Assembly: GCF_038050405.1 (NCBI RefSeq)
Contig: NZ_CP150901.1
Span: forward strand, 992,001-1,056,000
Reading direction: 5' to 3'
DNA length: 64,000 nucleotides
DNA from: Paraburkholderia sp. IMGN_8
GTDB taxonomy: Bacteria > Pseudomonadota > Gammaproteobacteria > Burkholderiales > Burkholderiaceae
Shown: piece after piece, positions 25,594 through 34,243 of the stretch
Position numbering within the stretch: the first letter of the stretch is position 1
Layout of the letters: every line of letters begins with the position of its first letter
Program-made: the position numbers and the translations under genes
Notes under the pieces: model-generated
What the model saw: the letters and a program-made list of their open reading frames with translations, nothing else
Database searches by the model: none
What the model was told of the DNA's origin: nothing

Positions 25594-25675
25594 CTGATGC
25601 TCCTTTCGGGAGGGAGGCAGCGTTCGGTTCGCTGTGAACCCGCGCTGTTTCGTAGCCTGGAGGATTCGGTAAGCA

Positions 25676-26167
25676 CTATCGGTTGACCTTTTTCCCACCT
25701 TGCTGTGCCGGCATGGCCGAGACCGGTGCCGTCGGTATCGCGCCGCATTCTGCAAGCCTGTCACGGGCATCCCGGTGATGCGCATAGAACGTCGCCCACT
25801 TGCTGAAGCCGCCGAGTTCGCCGACGGCGCGCAGCATGGCAAGGTGCGAAGCGGTCAACAGTTGCACTGTGGCTTCAAGTTCGGCAATCCGGGCATCCTT
25901 GTCGGCAAGCGATGCCGCGGTATCTGCTCCGGACCGCTTGGAAACAAGTCCGCGCCAGCGTCGGTAGTCGGCCTGCCGCTGCTGATATTCAGCAAGCAGT
26001 CTGCTGCGCGACTCGCTGCGGGTGATCGACGATGCTGCCTTGATGGACGGATGTAGTCGTGCAACGGCGCGCGCGGTGATGTCTTCGTCATCAGCCAGCA
26101 GTGTTTCCAGAATCTTGCGCATCTGGTCGTCGACGCTGGATGGTGCGGTCTCGTTCGGTTCAGTCAT
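25676..26167 (-). CDS. ginD: GinD-like small coiled-coil protein of the gin operon
   Basis: The 163-residue protein starts at 26167 (MTEPNETAPSSVDDQMRKIL), overlapping the ginC stop by eight bases (ATGACTGA), so translation is coupled. Residues ~45-115 are helical with heptad-like pattern (RLLAEYQQRQADYRRWRGLV, LADKDARIAELEATVQLLTA). Known GInt elements end their operon with a small helical protein essential for excision and integration, and Tn554 has the comparable TnpC. Sequence identity is weak evidence here; the assignment rests on position, size and coiled coil. Confidence 0.72.
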   Translation of the reverse strand: MTEPNETAPSSVDDQMRKILETLLADDEDITARAVARLHPSIKAASSITRSESRSRLLAEYQQRQADYRRWRGLVSKRSGADTAASLADKDARIAELEATVQLLTASHLAMLRAVGELGGFSKWATFYAHHRDARDRLAECGAIPTAPVSAMPAQQGGKKVNR

Positions 26168-28505
26168 CAAGTACTCCGCGTTGCCGGGGCAGTGACAGGT
26201 CAACGCCGTCAGGATAGGGATGTTCACCAGGCGGCGTCGCGAGGAGCTTCTGTACGCCGGCCAGCCGCTTTTCGGCATGATCGAGCTGGTTTCTCCAGCC
26301 AACGCTCGTTGAAGGACGGGCCCTGATCGTCTCTAGTGCCCGCGCGAACTTGCCCTCGAGCCGGATCAGATTCTGCCGGTGCTCCGGCAGGTCGGTCGCC
26401 GAGAGATGGCGGCAGTCGGCGAAGCACTCGAGATGCCTCGGGCAAGGGTCGACAGTGAACGAGTTCAGACAGTGCCCGTAGGGGGTGGCGTGGAAGCCGT
26501 CCGCTTCCGCACGCAGGTAGTCGTACGCAGCGGCGTCGCCCTCGGTGGCCTGGATGTGCATGAACGCGTCAACGATCGGTCCGCTGGCCTTGCCGCCCTT
26601 GATGAGTCTGGCAACCGTGCTGGCTTTCTCGCCGAGCATGATCTCGACGTCCTCCGGAATCTCAATCTGCTCGAGATCCTCAGCAAGGCTACGGTGATCG
26701 TATTCATAGCTCTGGGCAACACTGCGCCGGTTGAACCGCTTCGAGATGATCGTGTCGGCCACGCCGAGCCGGAACAGCTCGGTGTTTTGCAGATGGCGCA
26801 ACATGTGCGCCTCAATCTTCATGACGCGGTCTTCATCCGTTTCACCATACTTAGCGAACAGGTTTGGCACAGCACCATCGTCTAGCAGGCCATCTTGGAT
26901 AAATTCGGGATCCGGGCGGCTTACGGCAATATAGCGGGATACGTCACACAGGCCATCGTTGCGCTCTTCAGCAAGTGAGCGCTTCGGTTGCACGAAGAGA
27001 AGCTCCCAAGTCTGGACGGACCCAACGGCCAGCGGCAAGGGAGTGATGTCGGACACCTTGGATGGTGTCGCGCGCCGGATGTGTTCCTCAAGCTCGCCGA
27101 CATGCACATATGTATCGTGCCAGTTCATACGTTCGGTAGGCCATCCTCGGTTGCTAGTGGGGGCAATAGTCGAGCCGTTTGAACGGCGGAAGCACAGTTC
27201 GATATCTCCGCCTCGCATTTTGTCCAACAGTCTCTTGCCAAACTGATATACGGCCATGTCAAGCCCGTTCACGCCATCTCTTTGCTTCTGCCGCTGATAG
27301 TTGTGTATATCAGCAAACACACCCGGCCCGAAACCTTCCCGATAGCGCTCGATGAACAGCTGCCGTTCAATATTCAACCAGAACGGGTTACCCGTGAGAC
27401 GCGGGTAGATTTCGACGAAAGGCACGACACTGTCTACCGGATACCATGGCAGCAACCGACCTGTTTCGCATTGCAGCTTCAGTGTCGCGCGCAGCGGTTC
27501 CGTTATCCTGGCCACGTGGTCAAGGCTCTCTGTCAGCAGAGTCTGGAACATCTCTGGCACCGGCTGCGTCTCTTCACGCAGGATGCGGCTGTCCGATTCA
27601 TCATCCTGCTGCTTTTCCGCGAAGTGCCGCAACATCAGGGATCTTGAAATGCCCCCGGCGTCGCCAGCCCGCCGTCCTTTTGCATCCAGATAGACGCGCT
27701 CCCGCTTCCAGTCAACGGGGAGCAGCGCAACTTCACCTGCACGCAGGCCCGTCACGATCAGGGTACGCACCGCCGCAAACCGTAGATGATCCATGAATGT
27801 GCGCGGCGTTTCGGTCATCACGATGCGCGTCAGCTCCCAGAACGCCCGGCGTTCGGGCAGGCGCTCGCGGCGCTTGCGGGCCTCGAGATCATCGCGAAGC
27901 TCGTCAGGTGACCATGTATGTTTGGCCCTGATCGCGCTTTTGCCTTTCATCCGCGGAACGGCAAGCGCCGGATACAACGGGCTGGCGTCGCAGATGTGCT
28001 GGGCGTCGAGCACAATCTTGACGATGCCCGCAACTGCTGCCCCCAGTTTCCCCGAGGCCTGGACAGCCGTGCCAATGCGGACGGCAACATGCAGGTCATC
28101 AACTGTTAGCGCCCACGGCTCCTTGTCCACGCACGTTGCAATGATCCGCAGAGGGCGTGCGACGCATTGCATTACGTGAGCAACGGTGTTGCGCCTGAAC
28201 AGCAGCTGCTCGGCAACCGCGGCCTTGACGAGGTCCTGCCATGCGGCGGTCAACGGTCGCCTCGCCAGCGGCGCAAGACCACTTTCAATGCGCTCCTTGT
28301 TGAGGATCGCCAGCGTCTTCACGTCCGGGCCGAGGTCCCGCAGGTAGTAAGTCGGTGGCGGCACGTCGCCGGCGGTGACCGTCAGGTTCCAGCCTGTGTC
28401 ATCCTGCGCGGAACCGAGCTTGTTGAGAGGCATCGCCCAGCGCAGACCCTTTTCGCGAACGAGAGCCTTACCCAGCTCGATAAACGCAGAGTAATGGGGA
28501 TTCAT
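26160..28505 (-). CDS. ginC: GinC-like large tyrosine recombinase
   Basis: The 781-residue protein is the largest of the three recombinases. The catalytic domain is in the middle and C-terminal half: arginine in VTGLRAGEVALLPVDWKRER, then EAHMLRHLQNTELFRLGVAD (H-x-x-R type) and SVAQSYEYDHRS with the likely nucleophile tyrosine. A C-terminal cysteine/histidine cluster (YGHCLNSFTVDPCPRHLECF) could bind zinc, as in other Tn554/GInt TnpB-like proteins. The start ATG overlaps the ginB stop (ATGA). Part of a three-recombinase complex for site-specific integration and excision. Confidence 0.82.
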   Translation of the reverse strand: MNPHYSAFIELGKALVREKGLRWAMPLNKLGSAQDDTGWNLTVTAGDVPPPTYYLRDLGPDVKTLAILNKERIESGLAPLARRPLTAAWQDLVKAAVAEQLLFRRNTVAHVMQCVARPLRIIATCVDKEPWALTVDDLHVAVRIGTAVQASGKLGAAVAGIVKIVLDAQHICDASPLYPALAVPRMKGKSAIRAKHTWSPDELRDDLEARKRRERLPERRAFWELTRIVMTETPRTFMDHLRFAAVRTLIVTGLRAGEVALLPVDWKRERVYLDAKGRRAGDAGGISRSLMLRHFAEKQQDDESDSRILREETQPVPEMFQTLLTESLDHVARITEPLRATLKLQCETGRLLPWYPVDSVVPFVEIYPRLTGNPFWLNIERQLFIERYREGFGPGVFADIHNYQRQKQRDGVNGLDMAVYQFGKRLLDKMRGGDIELCFRRSNGSTIAPTSNRGWPTERMNWHDTYVHVGELEEHIRRATPSKVSDITPLPLAVGSVQTWELLFVQPKRSLAEERNDGLCDVSRYIAVSRPDPEFIQDGLLDDGAVPNLFAKYGETDEDRVMKIEAHMLRHLQNTELFRLGVADTIISKRFNRRSVAQSYEYDHRSLAEDLEQIEIPEDVEIMLGEKASTVARLIKGGKASGPIVDAFMHIQATEGDAAAYDYLRAEADGFHATPYGHCLNSFTVDPCPRHLECFADCRHLSATDLPEHRQNLIRLEGKFARALETIRARPSTSVGWRNQLDHAEKRLAGVQKLLATPPGEHPYPDGVDLSLPRQRGVLDD

Positions 28506-30046
28506 TGATCCTCGTTTTCAAGTTCGGCTATGACCGCCTGTATCTCGGCGATCGTACTTTGCAACTGCAGATAGGTCGGAGACCGTGTGTCGCCACGCGA
28601 GCTTTGCTCGAAGAACATCACCACCTCGCGCATCGAGGCTAGCACGCCCTCGTGCATCGCCTTGTCATGCAGGGGCATGAACTTCCTGCATCCATAGCAC
28701 GACGTCACCGGGTTATAGGGGCACGCGGGCTGTCCAGAAGTGCAGGCGCCGATGCCTGCAATCGGAATGCCGTGAGGCACGCCGGCGATCTGCTGGTCAC
28801 CCTTGAGTTGGGTGAGTTCTTTCGGGGAGATGAACCGGTCGTGCGCGATCCTTGCCACCCGCCGGTACACATCCGACGCGCCGAGCGCGCGGTTGACCCG
28901 CTCGGCGTGCGAGGCCGACGTCCGGAAGTACGCCAGTCCGGTCTGGACGTACGAATGCCCCATGAATTCAGCGAGCTCCTCGTGGCTGGCACCTGCATCA
29001 ACGAGCCGTTGGGCTGCTGTATGCCGCAAATCTGTGGCTGAGCCCCGATCATCGGAACCGATCAGCTTACGCACCAGTGCAGCGATGCGAGCCCCAGCCT
29101 CGGCGATCGATTGCACATTGAAGAAGCGCGCGTTCCCCGCGGCTCCGTCGAGCCGCCGCCATTTATCCAGCACAACGAATACCGGTGCCCACTCACGCTT
29201 GACCCGACGCGTAAGCGGGCGTCTCTTCGAGTTACTTCGCTGCTTTGCCATGTGGAAGGTCAGGTGAACGGTCGGCGGCCCACCAGGAGCGTCATGCCAG
29301 ATGCGAACGTTCCGCATATGTAGCATCGCGATCTGGATGGGCCGCATGGCGAATTGATAGGCGCAAAGCAACATGCCTGCGTCGAGGATCGTTTCGGCCG
29401 AAGAAGCCGAGACTGCCGACGACCCAAGCGCCGCAACCAGCTCATCCAAGTGCCTCACAATTGCCGCTTCCTCATCGACAGACAGGAAGACGTCCCCTGA
29501 GCGCACCCCTGCATGGGCATCGCTTGCCGGTCCCGGCAGGGAAGAGTGTACGAATTCCTCGTAGGTTGGCGACCAGCCGCATAGCCTATGGGCACACAGT
29601 AGCCGCAGCAGCGTCTTGGCGAAGCGGTATGCATCCGGAGGCAGGTCGCGGGCTCGTATGATGGTCCACTCGCGACTGATCCTGTGTGGACCGGCACCCA
29701 CCAGTTTCTCGACTTCTTCAACCGGGAAGTGGGTCGCGCCGCCTGCTGCCTTGAAGGCGGACGCAACATGAAGTCCTTCACCAAGCAGATACAGGAAGAG
29801 CTGTTTTACCAGCATGCCATATGCTGCCGGATAGCGGACAAAGTCCAGCTTGTGGATTCGTCCGTATATCAACAATCTGAACGCTTCCGCTTTGTCAGGC
29901 GAGGCAATGGAACGGATGACGTCATCGAACTCGTCGTAGTAGCGGATAACCGGAGGGAGCTTGGGAAGCGAAGAGACAACGCTGGCAATGTGCCCATCAC
30001 CATCGAGAGCGGCATGAGCGGGACGTTGACCAGAATGCTGACTCAT
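28502..30046 (-). CDS. ginB: GinB-like tyrosine recombinase
   Basis: The 514-residue protein starts at ATG 30046 (MSQHSGQRPAHAALDGDG), two bases after the ginA stop, with AAAGGA upstream; a longer open frame to 30178 overlaps ginA and is unlikely. Catalytic motifs: RPIQIAMLHMRNVRIW (first Arg), TDLRHTAAQRLVDAGASHEE (H-x-x-R), FMGHSYVQTGLAYFRTSASH (His and nucleophile Tyr). A C-terminal cysteine cluster (GACTSGQPACPYNPVTSCYG) probably binds metal. It is the second gene of the coupled ginABCD operon. Confidence 0.84.
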   Translation of the reverse strand: MSQHSGQRPAHAALDGDGHIASVVSSLPKLPPVIRYYDEFDDVIRSIASPDKAEAFRLLIYGRIHKLDFVRYPAAYGMLVKQLFLYLLGEGLHVASAFKAAGGATHFPVEEVEKLVGAGPHRISREWTIIRARDLPPDAYRFAKTLLRLLCAHRLCGWSPTYEEFVHSSLPGPASDAHAGVRSGDVFLSVDEEAAIVRHLDELVAALGSSAVSASSAETILDAGMLLCAYQFAMRPIQIAMLHMRNVRIWHDAPGGPPTVHLTFHMAKQRSNSKRRPLTRRVKREWAPVFVVLDKWRRLDGAAGNARFFNVQSIAEAGARIAALVRKLIGSDDRGSATDLRHTAAQRLVDAGASHEELAEFMGHSYVQTGLAYFRTSASHAERVNRALGASDVYRRVARIAHDRFISPKELTQLKGDQQIAGVPHGIPIAGIGACTSGQPACPYNPVTSCYGCRKFMPLHDKAMHEGVLASMREVVMFFEQSSRGDTRSPTYLQLQSTIAEIQAVIAELENEDQ

Positions 30047-30048
30047 CG

Positions 30049-31452
30049 TCACAGTCCTTTCGGGATGGCGCGAAGCAACGCTACACGTTCGTCGAAGCTG
30101 TCGTTCCAAACGTCGGCAAGCCGGTCTTCGAATACGGCCCGTGCATAGCGTGAAGGCATGACAGATTTTTTGGACCAACCGAAGAAGGTTCGCACCTTCT
30201 GCAAGTCCTCGTCCATTGCGTCACCCTGTTCAAGCAGTTGATGAAGCCGCATAACCACGCTCGTGTGCCTCAAGTCGTGAGGGGTGACTGCATCCTTGTT
30301 GCAGCGGTCGATCAATTCCTCACGCACCGCGGAGGGCAATGCATCTGAAGCCTTGCGAAACGCCTTCGTCAGCGATTCAGTCGCCAGGGGATTGTCGAGA
30401 TACGAACTGAGCAGGAAGGGATGACTGGGGCGGCCACGGTAGTTTTCGACGTAGGTTTGAACCAGTTGCGCCGTCACCTGACTGACAGGAATCTGGCGCA
30501 CAGAATGAACGTTTTTGATGCCTGGCTTCGAGTACCTCGAGTCAATCGTTTCCTCAGCCTCGTCGTCCTCGTATTCGTTTTGCTGCACATTGATCCAATG
30601 ACGGAGCATTTGCCGCTTTTTCTCGAAACCGGATTTCACGCAGTCGGCCGTCAGCAACAGCAGCTCGCCGCGTCGCAGGCCTTGATGCAGCATGAGCACA
30701 AAGGCGACGTAAATGCGCCAGCGCGTCTTGCCATTCTTGAAGGGATTCCGGTTTGACTCCGGATCCAGCATTTCGTAAAGAGCTTCAACGACGGAAGACG
30801 GCAGCGAGCGAATGGTCTCGACATGGCCGCTTTTCCGCACGTGCAGTTGACCGTATAAGGTCGACAGCCGGTGCAACCGAGCCACCACATCGCACAGCCG
30901 ACTGTCCGGAATCCGGCTTTTGGACAGCCAGGTCAGCACGTCGGTCACAAACACGAGGCCGGCGTGCCAGCGCAACTCGTCGGCTCTGGTCGCTCTCGGC
31001 CGGTTCCGGATCACAACAAACCATGACTCGAGGACGTCAGCCAGCGCCCGGTCGTTCATCTCAGCCAGCGCATCATCCAGGCCATTGACGCCGAGAATGC
31101 CGTCCGCGTGGCGGTACAGGTCTTCGATGTATCGAAGCGCGCCCGTTTGAGTGGATTCGGCAAGATGTCCCATCGAAACCAGCATCCACACGTTGGCCCA
31201 GTATCGAGGGACGGCGGAATCGTCCACGAGCGCGACGCCGCGTAGACGACCAGGCACAAGCGGATTCGAGAGCTGCAAAAAAGCCATGAATTCGCGCAAC
31301 AGCAAAAGGTACGCAATCCTACGTCGCTGTTGCTGACGACTTGATGACAGACGCCCGATGGGCGCAACAGTAAAAAAGGTACCTCTGATGTTGATAATTT
31401 CTTTTATGCAAAATCCGCGAACGGCAGGGAAGCCCCCAGCTCTCTGTGCCAT
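30049..31452 (-). CDS. ginA: GinA-like tyrosine recombinase
   Basis: First gene of the operon, ~467 residues from the ATG at 31452; a TTG at 31479 and an ATG at 31287 (MAFLQLSNPLVPGRLRG) are alternatives, and none has a clear ribosome site. Motifs: LMLHQGLRRGELLLLTADCV (first Arg), TPHDLRHTSVVMRLHQLLEQ (H-x-x-R) and FFGWSKKSVMPSRYARAVFE (Trp in place of His and the nucleophile Tyr). The N-terminal half is the core-binding domain. Three consecutive large recombinases plus a small helical protein is the diagnostic arrangement of GInt islands. Regulation is not visible; the upstream 190 bases are GC-rich and without a clear promoter. Confidence 0.84.
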   Translation of the reverse strand: MAQRAGGFPAVRGFCIKEIINIRGTFFTVAPIGRLSSSRQQQRRRIAYLLLLREFMAFLQLSNPLVPGRLRGVALVDDSAVPRYWANVWMLVSMGHLAESTQTGALRYIEDLYRHADGILGVNGLDDALAEMNDRALADVLESWFVVIRNRPRATRADELRWHAGLVFVTDVLTWLSKSRIPDSRLCDVVARLHRLSTLYGQLHVRKSGHVETIRSLPSSVVEALYEMLDPESNRNPFKNGKTRWRIYVAFVLMLHQGLRRGELLLLTADCVKSGFEKKRQMLRHWINVQQNEYEDDEAEETIDSRYSKPGIKNVHSVRQIPVSQVTAQLVQTYVENYRGRPSHPFLLSSYLDNPLATESLTKAFRKASDALPSAVREELIDRCNKDAVTPHDLRHTSVVMRLHQLLEQGDAMDEDLQKVRTFFGWSKKSVMPSRYARAVFEDRLADVWNDSFDERVALLRAIPKGL

Positions 31453-31599
31453 GCGGTCACCAAATGGTACACGCTTCAACGCTGGCGCTATGCCTGCAGC
31501 CGCAGCGGCGCTGAGGCCTTAACTGCCGTCATAGCATCTTCGGTGTAAGGGAGGCGTGGGAGGCGCAGCCGAGATAACACCCGTTATCGCGGCGAAGTC

Positions 31600-31624
31600 C
31601 GTCCGGTGCGCCGATGCTGATCAT
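31600..31624. other. Candidate attachment repeat, right side of the gin element
   Basis: CGTCCGG, a ten-base spacer and GCTGATCAT repeat the sequence at 24707-24721, where the two parts are joined. It lies upstream of ginA, where the 5' boundary of a GInt is expected. Low confidence because the shared words are short. Confidence 0.25.
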
Positions 31625-31670
31625 CTCCTGCTTGTGTTCAGCCGAGGACCCGGCACGGTGCGGACTAATC

Positions 31671-33413
31671 TTATTTTTCTAACTTGTCCTCAAGACTTCT
31701 TTGAATGAGGGCGCGCATCGATTTACTTCGCTTCACATGCGCTAGCCGCATGACTGCGCTAGTGCTCGGTGTCCGGTTCATTGAGCGTAGCTCTTGTACG
31801 GCCCAAACCACACGACGTTGGGGTAGAGCGAGCCTGGCACTTCGTACTTGTTGGCTAAGTTCGTGATCGAATTTTAGGGTCACTTTGATCATCGCAACCG
31901 AGAGGCGCGCACGATTGCCCAGTTCTGCATAAGATATGGCGGCAGGGAAGCCGTCAGCGGCGAGCGCTGACCGTAAAGCATCGCGGATGACCGCCGTCTG
32001 CGCCGTCTGATACCTCTTTGCGTTGGTACGTGCTGAACTCGGACCAGGTTGTTCCACTTCTTGCCGTCTTTCGTCCAGACAAGCGTTTTGTGAAAGTTTT
32101 GCACAATAGTCGCTGAGCCATATCGAATCGCGTATGCGAGCCCGTACTCCCGCGCGGCTTCGGATGGCCGGCTTTATTAGATCTGTCTTCGTCCCCCTTG
32201 AGGCGTAGGGTCTTTTCAGCAACTGCCGGATGGACGCCCGATCCGCGTTCACGGTAGGCGCTGCGGGAAACGCGTGGCTGTGCGGAAAGTGGCGGCGTAA
32301 CCAGCTTGAGTCGCGAAGCCTGACGTTCCAATAGTGCAGGGCGCCATTATCGCCTGAAGAAATCCAACGATTTTCGCTGGCGCGTTGTAGCAGGAACGCT
32401 CGGGAATTGCTAACAGAAGGTGCGGCGCTGCTTAAGGAATTTTTTCTATTCTTCGACACCGCCGCCCGCACCTTGAACTTGCTGGAACACTGACTAGCGG
32501 TCTCAAACTCAATATTCAGTGCGGCCAGAAGAGCGCAGCATTGCACCGAGCGATAATTTTGGAACTTTTCGACCTCTGGAATCCACACCATGTCCGCCTC
32601 GGTTACGGCATTCTTCAGTGTATAACGATCACCGGTCAAAAATTCGCCATACGCGTCTTGCATAACCCGTCTGCAGTTTGCAGGACCGATGGCCGTCCGG
32701 AGGAACGCACGCATTTGAGCGCGGGTGCATATAGGCGTACCAGATACCAGTGCGTCAGCGCTAACCTTCATCAGCTTTCCCCGGACGTCGGACACTTCAC
32801 GCAGAGTGACGCTAGCGGACAAATCGTATCCGCAGATGCATGTCATTCGGAGTAACTTAATCACGCCTTCGGCAAGCGCTGTGGGTGATCTGCCGCACCT
32901 CGGGCAGGCCGAAAGAAGACGGACGCTATGCTCGGGGCAACACATGACATTTGGCAGTTGGTGCACACGATGCCAATAGGGCTCGCCTGCCGTCTGGACA
33001 TCGCAGGACAAACATTCCGGGCAGAATCGGATGCCGGCGGCGGCGCGGTATTGTTGTGCGACTTGTGCTAGTTTTCGTATGGGTTGACCGCGATCGCCGC
33101 AGAGAATCGGAAGCGCTTCTGTACCCGGTAAGATGCCTTCTGCAGGACCCCCTGCATCGAAGGCGAGCCAGTAGGGCAAGGTCGTTCGCTCCAGCAATAC
33201 CTGCTCGTAACTCTTTGCCCCCAAGAGCTTGATTAACGCATCCAATGCAGGCGTAAAGTCGGGGATGTCGAATACCTTCGTCTCTGATGACTTGATACCC
33301 ACGTCGCGTAGGAGAGCATGCCATGCCCCTTGACCGTTGTGTAATTCGTTTCGCGCGAGCCACGATCCGAAGAGTTCGTCGTGGTAGGGCGCGAGTGTAA
33401 AGGGAAGTGACAT
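31671..33413 (-). CDS. tniQ: TniQ/TnsD-family target-selection protein, fourth in the array (tniQ4)
   Basis: TniQ/TnsD proteins recognise target DNA and recruit the TnsC ATPase. The 580-residue protein starts at ATG 33413 (MSLPFTLAPYHDELFGSWLA) with GGAAAGG upstream; the open frame to 33605 covers decayed tniQ3 DNA. Residues 1-150 are the TniQ domain (LLERTTLPYWLAFDAGGPAE). A zinc-binding region follows: FCPECLSCDVQTAGEPYWHR, CCPEHSVRLLSACPRCG, CICGYDL. The C-terminal ~100 residues (ISYAELGNRARLSVAMIKVT, RLALPQRRVVWAVQELR) form a probable DNA-binding domain shared with tniQ2. It appears intact and is the last gene of the tns/tniQ operon. Confidence 0.88.
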   Translation of the reverse strand: MSLPFTLAPYHDELFGSWLARNELHNGQGAWHALLRDVGIKSSETKVFDIPDFTPALDALIKLLGAKSYEQVLLERTTLPYWLAFDAGGPAEGILPGTEALPILCGDRGQPIRKLAQVAQQYRAAAGIRFCPECLSCDVQTAGEPYWHRVHQLPNVMCCPEHSVRLLSACPRCGRSPTALAEGVIKLLRMTCICGYDLSASVTLREVSDVRGKLMKVSADALVSGTPICTRAQMRAFLRTAIGPANCRRVMQDAYGEFLTGDRYTLKNAVTEADMVWIPEVEKFQNYRSVQCCALLAALNIEFETASQCSSKFKVRAAVSKNRKNSLSSAAPSVSNSRAFLLQRASENRWISSGDNGALHYWNVRLRDSSWLRRHFPHSHAFPAAPTVNADRASIRQLLKRPYASRGTKTDLIKPAIRSRAGVRARIRDSIWLSDYCAKLSQNACLDERRQEVEQPGPSSARTNAKRYQTAQTAVIRDALRSALAADGFPAAISYAELGNRARLSVAMIKVTLKFDHELSQQVRSARLALPQRRVVWAVQELRSMNRTPSTSAVMRLAHVKRSKSMRALIQRSLEDKLEK

Positions 33414-33441
33414 CACAGAGTACCTTTCCGATGCTCTGCAG

Positions 33442-34116
33442 CTATCGTAGGGAACGGTGTAATTGTGCGAGTGTCGCTCGGCCCGTTTGCCCAGCGCGGC
33501 AAACGCACGGAGTTGGTCGCTGCAAACACCAGTAGCCCATTTGGAGGCTGTGAAGATCTCGAAACGTGTACAGGCCGGCCACGACGCACAGTTTTTTCGA
33601 GGCACAAGTTATATTCACCGAGAGCGTGCATTGGTGAGACGTGCGGATGTTTAATTTTGACGGTCTCGAACGACGTCCCGTAACAGATAGCAATGGAGTC
33701 CGCTCGGGGCAGGAACCGGATGCCAGCGCCAACGGTGCAGCCTTGTAATACGGGCGTCCGGAAGGAGCGCAAGGTGCCGGCAACATCGCTGTTCGGGGTA
33801 TCGTGCTTTCCGTTTGGCCTGCCGCTTGGACCTCCAGCCAGTAGGGCAAAGTCGCGCGCTCCAGGAGAACCTGCTCATAACCTTGGGCATCTAATATCTT
33901 GAAAAGAGCCGCGATGCTAGGAGGAAAGTTCGGAATGTAGAAAGTATGCGCATCCGAAGACCGAACGCGTACTTCGCGCAGAAGGACACGCCGCGCTCCC
34001 AGTCCATTGTGCAATGCGTTTCGGGCAATCCAGGATTTATTCACTGTCACGGCTGACTTAGAAAGATCTGGATTCCTGACATGCAGACTGAAAATAATCA
34101 GGTACATTTCGTTCAA
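33442..34116 (-). pseudogene. tniQ: Decayed TniQ-family gene (tniQ3)
   Basis: Only the N-terminal TniQ domain is recognisable: SWIARNALHNGLGARRVLLR, FYIPNFPPSIAALFKILDAQ and GYEQVLLERATLPYWLEVQA. After about residue 110 the homology breaks up by frameshifts (for example SCPERTPLL in place of the zinc-binding CPxC region). The surviving part is closest to tniQ4 next door (NALHNG/NELHNG, SSDAHTF/SSETKVF), so the two look like products of one duplication. It is not expected to be functional. Confidence 0.75.
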
Positions 34117-34243
34117 TATCTCTTTGAGCCCATGATTCGCCGCCCAATCGCGTTTTCACCACGAAGCGGACTATTTCGAGATGGCGCGAGAAGAATCGTA
34201 AGGTTTCCTTCCGTAGGCAAATGAGGTTTTCCGTTAAGCGCTG

